64,000 nt of DNA. It comes from Rostrohypoxylon terebratum. Lineage: Eukaryota > Ascomycota > Sordariomycetes > Xylariales > Hypoxylaceae. Below the pieces are notes generated by a model. The model worked only from the letters and a program-made list of their open reading frames with translations, had not been told where the DNA came from and searched no databases. Within the stretch, counting starts at the first letter, position 1; each line of letters starts with the position of its first letter. Shown one piece after another: positions 13,501 through 26,227 of the stretch. The position numbers and the translations under genes were made by a program. The stretch lies in NCBI GenBank assembly GCA_022497145.1, contig MU385863.1, positions 434,001 to 498,000 on the forward strand, read 5' to 3'.

Positions 13501-14900
13501 AGGTCCATGCCTCAATACCTCAATACCTATAATATATATGCGATCGGCATATCTCATAGCTTCCCATGGCAACTATTCTGACATTATCTAAGATAGGAGG
13601 ATTCTTCTTGTAAGGTTTATCTCGTTTGTTAAGTAATAGTCGTGTTAGCTCGCTGACTTTGGACCATCTTGTTACCCGCATCCTGTCAGATTGGAAGCTA
13701 AGGGCAGCCAATCAATCACGACAAAAAGCGATCTGATTAGCGTTCGGCATCCCGAGAACGGTGCTTGGTAACAAGGGAAAACCGAGCGAGTTCAAGGTTG
13801 TCTTTTTTTAACATTATTTGTTATACCATAAGCAACGTGGTGATAATAACTCGATACTGGTTGTGGCTGCTTAGAATACCCTAGAATACCTAGAGTCCTA
13901 GACTCGCTGATGATGTCGCTGATGGTTTGATCGAGTGAGAGAACTGTTGAAGATTACCTGGTAGTAACTTAGAACTACCTAATGCGGATAGAAGAGGGTA
14001 AGACGCGATAGCGAGAAAGGTCTCAAACGAGACTAGTTGTCTGAGACTTCGATGTCTGTGATGACTCGGGATGTGGTAATTTGAAAAGGGGAAACCGAGC
14101 AACCGAGATGCAGAGGCCTGGAAATGCATCGTTCAATCGTTTTACCACATTACCGTTTGGGAAGATCTTAAGTCATCTCATCTGTTTTAGCAATACCAAG
14201 GGCACCAAGGGCACCACGGGCACCACGGGATTGTCCTGGTTGCCTTGTTCGCCTGGGGCTTACTACCAGGTGTGTTCGCTTGGGCGCCTGGTCGCAAGGT
14301 CAGTTAGGTGTGATGTGATGCTGCAATACCGTATCCTCAAATATCTGGAATGGCCTAGTTACCACGAGGTCGACTGGGTTGATATGATACATAGTATGTC
14401 AAGGATGAGGAGACGGGGATCTAGAGTGGACACGGATGCTTAATTTTGAAGTTGATATCATAGCCAAGCCTTTTCTCTCAGGGCAACAACAGACGCTGCA
14501 GCATCCATGGATGCTTTCTTGGCTGCTTAGGTGTTTCCGTCTCTGCTTCTACTACGACGTATAAGTTCCTTAGTTGAACTGTGTTATAGCTCATGACATA
14601 CTGCACCAAGTTGTAACCAGCAGCCAAAGGAAGCAGGGGATACAACCGCACCCCTTTATTGTGGGCCACCTTCCCGGATTCGCTCGTCTCCCCTGAAACT
14701 TTGACAAGCTGTCCGTCTAAAAAGGAAATCTCTCGAGTCAAAAGATGAACAGCCCTTTCCTAAAATGGATTGATCGATCCGCAGTTCCAAAACTGTCATC
14801 TTAAGGTACCTACATACAAAATGGGTATGTAGACTAGGCTATCCTTGATATCCTTGTTATTCTTGATCAGTGATGAGCAGCATGGTATCCCCGGATCTTA
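10570..14900. other. Gene-poor region, 5' flank of the homeodomain gene
   Basis: No convincing gene. The first few hundred bases are the presumed promoter and 5' leader of the minus-strand homeodomain gene. Low-complexity DNA is frequent: TAGGTAGCTTAGG-like copies near 12186-12238, a GTGGAT tract at 12653-12717, and short GGGCACCA copies near 14200-14230. The open frames are short and without motifs. Confidence 0.5.
12653..12717. repeat. GTGAAT/GTGGAT hexanucleotide tract
   Basis: A tandem run of about eleven hexamers, first GTGAAT then GTGGAT, with one interruption. It produces artificial VNVNV or DVDVD reading frames on one strand and HPHPH on the other, which should not be taken as genes. 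Confidence 0.8.
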
Positions 14901-16300
14901 CAGAACATGTACATCGGTACTTATAATGACAGCTCACACATGCGCATGTGCATGTACCCAAGTATGTATGCCGTACGGGCGTATGTGGATGGAGATGTAT
15001 TTTTTAGTGCTTTTTTAATTAGGTATCTTTGTGTGTGTTCTCTCTTTCCCTCTCTTTTTAGGCTTTGCGTTTTCTGCTTACGTATTTTTGTGGTTTTTGG
15101 TTCGAAGTTAACTTCGCATTTAATGGACCCCAAAAATCCTGTAGGTTACAACTTACAGGTTACCATCAGCCCCGACACAACACAATCCTTGAACTTCGGG
15201 TGCTATTACTTTATCTACCGAGCTAGACGCGGATGCATTTGCATTCGGTTTAACATACTACGTCGAATGATAAACTTTTTTTTAAATGATTATGTTTTAA
15301 CTACCGGTGAAGGTTCTCCGCCCTATTTCGCTTCACTCCGACTATTAAAATACAATGCCGTATTAACAATCGTGGCGCCTTAATTCCACGTCTTATAGCT
15401 TTTTTAATGTAGGGGGCACTCTATTAAGATTTGAGAGGCTGATATTATGATGTCAGTGGTAATTTCGTCTGTTTAGCTCAACCTCTGATATCAACGTTCA
15501 TGACCCGACTATCAAACGTTGGAATCGTGAAAAAAATTTTTATTCCTCCACCGCCTTCTTGGTAATCCAAGCCTCTTGGCCTTTTTCGGGGCCTCGAACC
15601 TCGTAACTTGGAGATACCGCTAGACTGGGTCTCTCTTCGCTGCACCCTTATCATGCACGGTTTAGCATCGGCGCGGATGGTATCGTGTTGATACCCGTGT
15701 TTCCGGTCGACGAAAAAGAAAGGAGGTCAGCGTTTTACAAGTGCCTGACTAAATATCGTAGAGTATCCATGATAGGACGCCCGATCTCACTTATGATGCA
15801 GAGTGCTCCAACTTGGCAAAGAGCGGGTTTCGCTGATATGAGAACTTACTTCGCCTCCAAGCTTACTGGATGTTACTGGACGGTGCTCCTCAGACTGCAT
15901 TCGTAGCTTGGCTATTCCCGTCTGGTGAATAGAAGCCAACACCTCGCAGGCTAGAGTTACATTGCTTTGAGCTAGACGCAGCTCTCTCTGGCGATTCTGC
16001 GATTACTACGACTATCCGTCTTTTGCGAGGCGGCGAGCAAAAGCCGAAGCTGGGCAGGGTGCCACGATTGGCTCCTAGCCAACGAGATCTTCTTCGAGCC
16101 TTTCCCAAGAAGCGTCTAACACTGCATATACATACAACATGCACACCACTTAATACATTGTGGAAGTACCCGTCTCCTCTCACGCTAACTTTGAGGCCCG
16201 GCAGCTCGGGTACCGATGGGAGATGGCAGTTTATGGCGTGATAAGCGGGAAAACCGCCTACATATCATCCTAGAGTTAGCTGTCTTTTTTGTTTCGTTTT
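14901..16300. other. Intergenic region containing a SINE-like cassette
   Basis: No protein gene recognised. The 158-residue frame at 14907-15383 (+) is low-complexity and hydrophobic without a recognisable fold. A Pol III-like cassette flanked by direct repeats lies at 15530-15678 and is listed separately. Confidence 0.45.
15521..15687 (-). mobile_element. Candidate tRNA-related SINE with flanking direct repeats
   Basis: Read on the minus strand, a 149-bp segment (15678 to 15530) contains a B-box-like GGTTCGAGGCC at 15600-15590, an exact match to the tRNA B-box consensus, and an A-box-like AGTCTAGCGGTA at 15626-15615. It ends in a run of seven T residues that could act as a Pol III terminator. 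It is flanked by the near-identical 9-mers GGAATCGTG (15521-15529) and GGTATCGTG (15679-15687), as expected for a target-site duplication. The A and B boxes are only about 14 bp apart, closer than in a tRNA, so this is not an intact tRNA gene. A chance combination cannot be excluded without finding further genomic copies. Confidence 0.4.
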
Positions 16301-16459
16301 CTTTTCGTCCGCATTCTCTTAGCCCTAGGCTCTAGACTCTGATGAACTATTTCTCATGACCCTATCATGATCTACTAAGCACCAGCGAACCAAAGAAACA
16401 TCCGAACCGGGGGGGTTTCATGTAGGTATTAAGGGGAATAAGAAGTATGTACCTAATTC

Positions 16460-16525
<66 letters not shown>

Positions 16526-19500
16526 ATATTGCTACAGCCTACTATTACTAAGTAAGTACCGATGATATAACGTAGTCTATTATTCCTCTTATTTTGTTTT
16601 TGGGGATAGAGTTAGAATCCTGAGGTTCCCAACGTTCCTAACGTCATATGACTTTGAAGGTTGACTAGGTTGATTACGGGAGCGGCTATCAAATAGTATC
16701 AACCGTGATGTCGCAATAACATTCTCCATAGGGTCGCACATAAATGTCGATTTTCTTAAGATGTGCAATATAGCCTGGAGGCCGGCTGCTTGGTACTACG
16801 ACCAAGGGAGCCAGGGGGGATAAAAGTGGAAACCCCAAGATACCTAGCAACCTGTACCGCAGCCCGCTACCGTACAGGTAGTAGAAACAACCTTGAAAGA
16901 ACTACCTAGTAGGTAGGAATTATCTAGGTAATACATGGTAGGTACATGTTCAAATTTGGGGTTTAACTTTACCGGGGTCGCATTAGTTCCCATGTAAGTC
17001 CCCATGTAAGCGAAAATCGCCAAGCTGAGCCAGAAAGCTGGGACCGAAAAAAAAACTTTGGCTCAAGTAGGGTGCACTGCTTTGTCAAAAGTCCCCAGTC
17101 AGTCAGTCAGCGTACATTGCGTATCTGCATGTACGCATTATACCTTGTCTATTATTCTACTGGACTATACCTCCTTCTCATGCCAAAGACTGTACCAAAA
17201 ACACATCTGTATCGTGGTGTACGATGCCTACCTAGTATGTTACCCATTACCTCATGCTGTGCTCGACATCACATACTCATGTAGTAGCTATGCATGTAGG
17301 TATTAGGTATGTAATGCAACGATGCATCATCCAGCCAGCCAGGAGAGACATACATATGGAAATAGCCTTCAACCCGCTTACACTCACAAGTATTAAACAT
17401 GCATTAGATATTAGGTAGATATGTGAGGAAAGGAACGAAACGAGCCTATTTTTGTTTCTTCTTGTCTCGTTTGGGTTTGCTTCGAAGAGAAAAAAGGGAA
17501 ATGGAATGAAAAAATCGAAAAGTCATGAGAGCTGACATTTTCACAAGACGAGCCGAGGCATTCATTAATTAGCCTCTTATCCACCATAACCCACCAAACT
17601 TACTACAGTACTAAAGCACCGCATACGTGGTACGATATGAATTACGGGAACTTGCAAAGGAAATGATCACCAACCTAGCCCAGATGTCCGGATAATTAAC
17701 CTTCATCATCGAGTGGGACAGGTCCCTTATTCTTTGATTCCCTTGTCGTCACTTTTTGTCGATCCCGTTCACTGACCTGAGCTATTACAGATTACGGATT
17801 ACGGATTACACCAGCGCGATGAAGGAGAGATGTCGGACAATATATCGGACATATCGACATTGCTTCCTTCGGAGTAAAAAAAAAAAAGGAAAAGAAAAAA
17901 CGCAAGCCATCCGTATCGAAGCTAAGATGCTAAATGTCTGTGGAAGACAGCCTTACCTTGCTTAACTAAAGGTATCCATCCGTGCTGCCGTGATGTACTA
18001 TACGCGTACATAGCATTTACACAATTTCATAGGCAGGACGTGAGATTGGACCCCTGGTCTTTGCAGCTGCTGCAACTTCGGCTTGAACTCCTGCCCGAAT
18101 CAGTCAATCTGAACATCGCCGACTTACCTCTTCTACAGCGAGGCTCTCGTTGGCTGTGCTAAGCGCAGTGCATCTGAAGATGATGATCAATGCTGCCGCT
18201 CCAATTAACTACTCCAGAGTCTCTATTACATTTTAAGACTCGCATAGTACATAGTACATACCACTGTAAATCCGTACATTGTATTAAGTCTTTTCGAGCG
18301 TTCTTCTCACAACAAGTGCTTAGACCCCCATTGTCATACACAAAATAGTCACAGCGTTACGTTATAACCCATGTTATGCATTGGTCAAGCGCCGCTGCGC
18401 CGTTGAGGAAAGTTGGCAAACCTGGTGCCTTACATTACTCTTTGCAACGTCGGATCCTTTTTCTGTCATAACGCGCATCTTCTGCCGTTCTCCTACTCCT
18501 ATGCATCCATGATATCTCATATCCCATCCATATCTAGATTCGATGAGCGCATCGCATGCAAATCTCCAAGTACCTATACTAGTAGGTATTTGTCATGGTG
18601 GGATATCTCGGCGGCCACGAAAGCCCCGAACGACTAATAGGTACACAGTAAACAGAGTAAAGTTTAAACAGTCGTGGTATTATTAATTCTAAGCCAGTTT
18701 CGGGATGGCTTCTATCCGTAATGGCAAATAAGTATCTCGGTACCTTGGCAATTTGAGCTGTGATTCGTGAAGCTGAATGACCTTGGCAAATTGGTAAAAA
18801 ACGATTGGATGATGTACGGTTTTCAGGTGGGACTTGAACGATAGGGAAACAGCTTTAGGGGCTCTGCTATTGCTCTGCTATGGATAGTAAAATACTCTCT
18901 AGCGAGAGACGGTGCGCTCAACTAATCTTTTTCTTATTACGCAGTAGTTCCTACCAACCCGTACACCAGGAACTGCTGCAGCAAGGGAAGGCAGGGCTCA
19001 GGGCTCCAGTGCTTCAGGGCTAACTAAACCGTCTACTATACAGCATAGTAATATCCATAATCTTCCCCTGTGCCGTGCATAAGCCATCACTTCCAAACAT
19101 CACTAACAGCACTAACACATGCCTCTAACATCTCTAACACCTATACTACACAACATAACTCAAGGATAATTCAATACTATAACTCGGCATTTCCATTTCA
19201 TCCACCCTCATCCACCAGATTAAATAATGATAACCAAAACAGCATACACGATGGGCTCATCCAGGATCAATATTTTGAGCCGCCATCGAATTTCGTTGAG
19301 TAGTACGGGTCCTGGGATTTCGCGTGTCGAGCACGTTGGTGCCAGGGACTTTCAGGTACTGTAAGGTATGTAATAGGTAATAACCGATTTATCATCATCA
19401 CTTCAGCAAACGACGGTCTGGCCGGCTCTACTACGTCGTAGAGCTCTAGAGATTTTGTTGGCGTGCTGCGTAGCACTGGCGGTAGCTCCCGCGACGTAAG

Positions 19501-21300
19501 GCATGCCAAACCACCAAACCAGCGTTTCGTCAACGAGCCGCCTGGTTCCTCTTCGTAAGCTTCTAGAGAACGGAGATGGTCCCGAAAAGGATATCTTCTT
19601 CCACCCTCACCTGAACCGCTAGATGGATGATGGATCGTGCCCGAGACATTGCGATAGGGCGAGCCGAACCTCCCGCCTTGTTCCAAGTTCCAACCCTGCT
19701 TATTCTAAGGTGTTACTGCAGGCGCCATCTTGGTTCTCGAACAAAGAGATGCAGCACCTGTCTGATGTGTCTGATATGTCTGTCCGATATATCTGATATG
19801 TTTGGGGGTCATCCTCTTACAAAGCATCGCAGTTCACGAGTTCATATCTTCATCAAGTTTTCCAGCTTGGGTCTAATTATGCCCCCAAACGTCGACGGTG
19901 CAACCAGACCAACATCGGTCCCGATGCCCGACCGCCGTCTCTAAATTCTCACACTTATTTTCAGCGCCGTCGCTTTCGTATGCAGCAGAATGCGCTCCGT
20001 GAGTGGCGACGGATCTTTTGGACGTTTTAAGATGTGTCCCCGCAAAGCTGAGCCAGCCGCCAGCAACGATGACGACTAAGAAACGTTTGAGCTTCTAGCG
20101 CAATGGCGTGTAATTGCGCGTAATGCCATGTACCCAGCCTCACCATCTTCGCCGAAGCTTCTAAAAAGTCCACGTCCACGGTATCCAGTCCAAAAAATAC
20201 AGGTTCTCAGTTTGAGGCACATATGCCGGTCATGGCTCGCGATATGTTCCGGGGTTGCGGCACCTCCGTAAGTGATCATTTTGGGTTCATCCCAAGTGCC
20301 CCTGGCGGCCCGTGACAACGATGCTAGGTACATACATAACCTAGCAGCGATCCATCAGTGTGGAGGATCCAAGCAGTCCATTGGCGCTTCTGCAAGCAAC
20401 AGAATACGTACTATAATGTATTGTACCTCCCTTATATTGTACCTCTCCCACTATGTACATAAATATGTATGATTGACTACAGGGGTTACTGGGTCACAGC
20501 GGTATTTAAGATCATATCCTGGCCCTGGCGGCCACGTGGATCTGACTTTGATGACAAGAGATCCCCTGGGATTTGAGCGGAATGGCTTTCTTTCGCGCCA
20601 TGTACCTCTAAGTACCCGGACAGGGGAGCAAGCTAGGAAGTCTTTGGGCTCATTTTATTTCTTCCACTATCACGGCCGTAAGCCAAGACTCTCGCTGATG
20701 TTTTATGTTATTAGGCCTTATCCATCCTCATCGTCATTATTATCATCATGGAAAACCCGTGTGATGCGTGTGATGCGTTACGGCTCGTCCGATGACTCCA
20801 GCGAGTACCAAGGCAAGGCATATGTACAGGTAATGATAATCAGCGCTATCCTATCTTATTAACTTCTGTCTGCAATACGACAACGTGGGGGTTCAGGGCA
20901 AGCAAGTCTACATGTCCAATCCTATCCCACAAGCGCCGACATGCCGCTCCGAAGCACCTTTTTTTCTTTCAAGGTTGTTATGGGTAATATTTTAGTCGAA
21001 GTTGTAATACCTGTAGGACAACTTACCAAGCTGCTACCGCCGCCGCCACAAGCATTCCCACCTATTCGATGTCATAACTCAGCTCCGCTTTAGCCGCCTA
21101 CTGGCTTTAAGAAAGCGTGGGGTTTTCTTCTACGCAGTATCCTGACGGGTCCGAGCACGAGGCCACATGCCCGCAGCAAACTGTGGACTCTAACTTGCGA
21201 TCAACTCCAAGCAACGGTGAACTATGGTACGCGCTGATCTCTTCTCATCGCAACCGCATTTACATATACGACTAAAAACGCTCTGGCGGTGTGCGTACAT
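16301..21300. other. Gene-poor region
   Basis: About 5 kb without a recognised gene. It contains the (TAC)21 microsatellite and scattered TAGG/CCTA tracts. The longest frame is a 139-codon one on the minus strand at 19267-19686. It has no recognised motif and no obvious splice partner, so it is not called. Confidence 0.45.
16461..16523. repeat. (TAC)21 microsatellite
   Basis: Sixty-three bases of perfect TAC trinucleotide, 21 units, then an imperfect TAATATTGCTAC edge. It is the longest perfect microsatellite in the window. Confidence 0.95.
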
Positions 21301-23660
21301 GAAAAAAAAAGTCGGAGTTAGAAGAATAAATAAATGTATTCGTTACAAGCGTTCGCAATGACGAATCGATCCGTCAAACCAGTCCAACAGCGGGAACTAC
21401 ATAGTAACGAGCTGCTGGTTTTGTTTCAGGCGCCAACCAAGGCTCTGGCGCTGTGGCCGGCTTGATTGCTTCATTATTACCGAGCCTTGGATCCTTGACC
21501 GTTCAACATAAGGACGGACTTGATTCCGTGATGGAGGCCGCCGTCTTGACCGTGTTTTTTTCTTTTTTCTTTTGTCCTAGAAAGCGTGACGCTTGCGTCG
21601 TAGTTAGTGGGTTCGAAAAATGAGGCGGCGTTAAAACTTCACGATAACGTCTACCTGCCAGGACCGGCGTTGACGTTGGCGCGAAGTCGCTTCACTTTTT
21701 ACCAGTCTGCCAGTCCACATGCTCCTTTACAGATCCACTTAGGAAGAAACTGTTACACCTAAAGACTGAACATCTAAAGACTGGAGTCATTCGACATCTA
21801 AACATCCAGTTCTAAACACACCTAAAAAACACACCTAACATCTAAGTCAGCGTTTCTCCAACCCCCCCTTTTCCTACTACCCCAATCTAAAAAAACCTGC
21901 ATTTTTTCACTTTGGGTAACTGCTTTTTTTCTTAATTGTCTCTCAATGTGACTTTTCCTTTTCTTTTATTAGCATCTCGTTCCTGCAGTAGGGTAGTGGT
22001 TCTGTGCTACCGTCACCGCAAGGCGCAGCAGGTCTCTTGGGGCTTGATGGCTTAATGGCTTAATAGAGGGCTTATAACTCTGGGCTGAAAGAGACCTGGG
22101 GGGAGCTAAGGGTGGTATGTGGTAAGCTGGGGGGGAGGGGAGGGGGACTGGGAAAAGCCGTCCTCTTAATCAAGTAAAAATGGAAATGGAAATGGAAGTT
22201 CCGAATTCCGTGTTTACTTTTACTTTTTTTTTTGTTCTTTTTCCCCATCTGCATCATTGTATCATTTGTGGAAAGGGTATCCCTAAACACGAAATAGTAC
22301 CTAGATCACGAATACGGCTCATTACTTTTTTATCTATTATCTCATTATCTCCCCTAACCCCCCAGAGACACCGTGCACCGACCGCTCCCTCTTCCGCGAA
22401 AAAAAAGGCTTGGCTTCTTTCTTTCTTTTCGTCTCAACGGGGGGTTTTAGCGGAAGTTACCTCTGCTCTACTTTAGCTAGGTACTTTTTAGTAGTAGCTA
22501 CTACTAGTACTAGTATAGACTTTAGGTCTACATAGGTCAAGTTCGGAATTGAGTTGCTACTACGTACCTTATTCCAGAATCCAGAGGTAGTACTATGTAT
22601 TCGAGCATAGCTGTACCCATGTAGGTGACGGTGAAGGGAGCCAATTGTCGATAAGAGTGTTCAAGGTTTTTATCTCCAGTACCTCCAGTACCAGAACGGT
22701 CCAAAAGACCTCGAGGCTCGAGCAACACCGACCAGCACCGACACTATTCTCACTTTGAATTCTCGTTGGCTCCCCCGCGTCTTCGACCTAGCAAAAGCCG
22801 ATCTTTTCCTGGTGGTCTGGGTCTTGCATAAGGTCACGCATTTCGCCCAGCTACCACATCGGGCTTTCGCCAACTGTCGTTGTTACTCAGGTCGGCGACC
22901 AGCGCAAATTGACAACTGCGAAGATCATTTCTTGGCAACACACATCTCTTGGCGCAGCCGCCGCTCGCTGCAGCCGTAGATGCTGTGCTCACTACTCACC
23001 ATCCACAAGTCCACAAGTCCACAAGCACAAGGGAAACCGACGGCGGACCCGCAGCATGCCTTGTCTTGTCTTGGGGCAAGAGATCGTTCATCCGAACGAA
23101 GCATTACTAGCACCAGCACCAGCACCAGCACCACGAGAACCCGACGTTGCTTACATAGTAGACGCGCATTCGTACGTGGCAAAGCCTATGTCATCGATCG
23201 GGTCCTTGCAGGAGCTCTCTTCGGTTTTTTTTTTCACTTTTTTGGTTCTCTTTTCTCTACTGAGGCCGCATCGCGAACCACCTGGGGTGCGTAAGCATCC
23301 TGTCGTCTGCCGTCCGTCCCGTGCAAAACTTATCCACCTATACCTTGCCGATGCCCGTTCTTCGCACGCCCATCGCCCATCGCCTCTTAACTATCTGGGT
23401 ATCTACTACAGGTAAATTCAGCCCCCCCCGGCTTAGTACGTGTGTGTATCGTTGTTGAACGGCAGACAAGGGTTCGCGGGCTCCCGTATCCATGGACTTG
23501 GGAATATGTACTGGTCTTTACACTTACACAAGAGCTCGTGATCCCGCCGAAGGTGCCACAAGATTGTGTGCGTCTCTCTACCTAGTGGTCGTATCCTGGA
23601 TTGTCTGGTCTGGTCCGGTCCGGCCCTATCTCCCCCATCGCATCCTTAGGGGGGAGGGGC

Positions 23661-23690
23661 GAGGGCGAGGGCGAGGGCGAGGGCGAGGGC
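23661..23690. repeat. (GAGGGC)5 hexanucleotide tract
   Basis: Five perfect GAGGGC units, preceded by a related GGGGAGGGGC stretch. G-rich on the plus strand. Confidence 0.9.
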
Positions 23691-26203
23691 GGCACCAGAG
23701 AGTACTATGGTATAGGTAGGTAGATACTCAAGTCAAACTCTCTCGGCGTAGATTGCCATCCTGATTCGTAGCCGAGACCCACGGGTAAGCCACCCCAGTT
23801 TGGTATCTCTATGGTGTCTATGGTGTGTCCTTTGGGGATATTTCAGCTGGGCTCTCGTTTTTTTTTTTTTGTTGTTGTTTGGGTAGCGCGGTAGGTAACT
23901 TGGTAGATAGGTAACTATGTACGTATATACCATACCATACCTATGCTATATGCTATATACGACTCGGTACTGGCTACTGGCTACTCGTTCACGGGAAGCA
24001 GGCTCCGAGCAACGTACGCGAGCTAGGTCTCGGGTTTCTTTAGGTCCCCAGGGCCCAGGTCTGTGGAGGGAGTGGATGGGAGAGATCTCGGCGGAACGGA
24101 CGTAAGGGAGTCTCCGCTTGCCTCTTTTTGCGCTCGCTCGCTGGGGGCATGGATCGGCCCAGATATGTAGGCTGGTAGGTACGGGAGTAAGTAAGTAGGA
24201 AGGTATGTAGTAGGTAATGTAGGAGTATGTATGGGTATGTAGTATGTACGTCTGGACATGTATGTGTGCGTATGTGTGTATAACAACCTCTCATTCGACG
24301 AGCCCGAGTCCGCAGCACGTAGTTCCCACCGCCGAACTTTTTCTAGGTACTTGGGAGGTGCAGGTGGACTAGGCAAGTGAGTGGACTGGGCTGCCTCCGC
24401 CGTTGGAGAGAGGCGGACGCCACAATATGCGATCTACTGTACCGCTTTCCCATCCCCAGTTGGACGAAGCCTCTCTGGAGCTGTGTGTGTGGTTTTTTTT
24501 TCGTGTCCGTCCAACCGCTGCACGTAGCGCGGGTGTGCCCTAGGTAGGTAGGTATGCACGGGGAGACTTCTCCTGCCACCCAAGCCCAGCTCGCTACCTA
24601 CCTACTACCTAACTAACCTACCAGCCTACCTAGTCCGTCAAAGAGGCGGTTCTAGACATCCAGCCCACAGCGAGTGAGATGTGATCGACCCAGCCCAGAC
24701 GACCCGGGGCGACATTTGGGGGACTTGGATCGATTTCTGATATGTAGGTAGGTAGGTACTTACTCCTACTGCCAGTGCTCCTCTCGGCCAATAGACGGGT
24801 TCTTTTTTCTGGGAACACGGCGCTTGCGTCGTCGATGTCGTTTATGTGTGCTAAGGGTGGGCTGGCAGGCTAGATGGATGGATGAATGGATAGATGGGGA
24901 TTAGCGAATTTGACCTAGGTGAAGTAGGTACTATTAAATATACAGATGGGCGTATGTACTTGTATGTACGGTGGTAAATAGATAGAGGCATGTACGTGCT
25001 TGCTGGGAAATGAGATAGAGATGGGAAATACTCCATAGCGGGTTCCGATGTTTTTTTCTCCGGCGACCTAGTAGACTCTATTTACATGACATACATACAT
25101 ATATCTCCTTACCGTAGATATACACACGGGAGATCTGGGACTATTTACTTACCTACCCTTAGGACCTCTTGGTTGGGAAGGCTGGTTTATGGGTATGGGT
25201 TTACCCATAGGTACGGATGAGATGTACTACAGGTAGTAAGTAGCTGGTTTAAGCCCGTGACCATCCATAGCTTCCGCTCTGGTGCGAGATCGCAGATGGT
25301 GGATGACAACGGCACGACCGGCAGGACGGGCTGCTTGGCAGGTTAGCTAGCTGAGACCAAGCCCAAGCCAGCGAGCAAGCAAGCAGTTCACGGTTCGGGT
25401 TTGGGTACTGACTGTCTCTACTACTACAAGTACACTACGCCACGGGGTAATATGTCTCGCATCGTCTACGTCTTCTCTCATCTTAGTCATGGTTTTTGGG
25501 GTTTTTTAAATTACTTCCCGTTGTTGTTGTTTTTCGTTTTATTGTGACGGGTAGGATATGCTCGTCATCGACTTTTTTTCCCCTTCTCTCCGTTACCCGT
25601 TTTCCGATCCATCTGGGGTCGGGAAAGTAAAAAAAAGGGGACTAGATGGAGGTAGAGGGGAGAGACTATTGACAGACATACCATAGGTACTACGCAGCGG
25701 ATCAGATACGATGGATGGAGAGATACTAGATAGTGTAGATGGTTAGATAGATTATCTACCCGTTCCCGTCCGAGGCCCTCGATCTAAATCCGAAAATGGA
25801 TTTGCCGCGGTGATACGGTATCCTTTTTTGGTTCTTGGGGTTGGCATTGGGAAGAAGGGAGGGTTTCGACGGTATTTTTTTTTTCCTCCGCTATACGCTA
25901 GACAGGTAGATATCGCGAAGGAGCCGGGGCCCTTCGTGGGAGGAGTGTGGTATCGTGTCGCGCAGCCTCCTTCTTCTCATCCATATGACTTATGTAGATG
26001 CATGCTAGCTGCTGGGTAGGAGTATGTAGGTAGATATTTTGCAGATTCTCATACACCCACATTCATCCATCGTCCATCATCCACCATCTTCATCATACCC
26101 GCAGCAAGCAGCAAGCAGCAAGCAAAAGAGGCGGTCCTGATAGGTACAAGGCAGGTACAGGAAGGATGATGGAGCGGGGACTAGGGCGGTTCGTTCTAGG
26201 GGT

Positions 26204-26227
26204 TTAGGGTATTAGGGTATTAGGGTA
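26204..26227. repeat. Telomere-like (TTAGGGTA)3 tract
   Basis: Three perfect octamers TTAGGGTA, each containing the fungal telomere unit TTAGGG plus TA. The tract is interstitial and too short to be a telomere. Confidence 0.8.

Noticed and set aside
14907..15383. 158-codon plus-strand frame with hydrophobic stretches
   Set aside because: The hydrophobicity comes from T-rich low-complexity DNA; no conserved motif is visible.
18820..18930. Possible minus-strand tRNA at GTTCAAGTCCC
   Set aside because: No acceptor or anticodon stem could be built around it, and the B-box match is imperfect.
19267..19686. 139-codon minus-strand frame
   Set aside because: No family resemblance, signal peptide or membrane segment, and no supporting splice structure. 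Kept out for lack of evidence.
22909..23415. 168-codon plus-strand frame
   Set aside because: It contains the CCAGCA repeat and a poly-Phe stretch from a T run. The shape is that of non-coding DNA with simple repeats.
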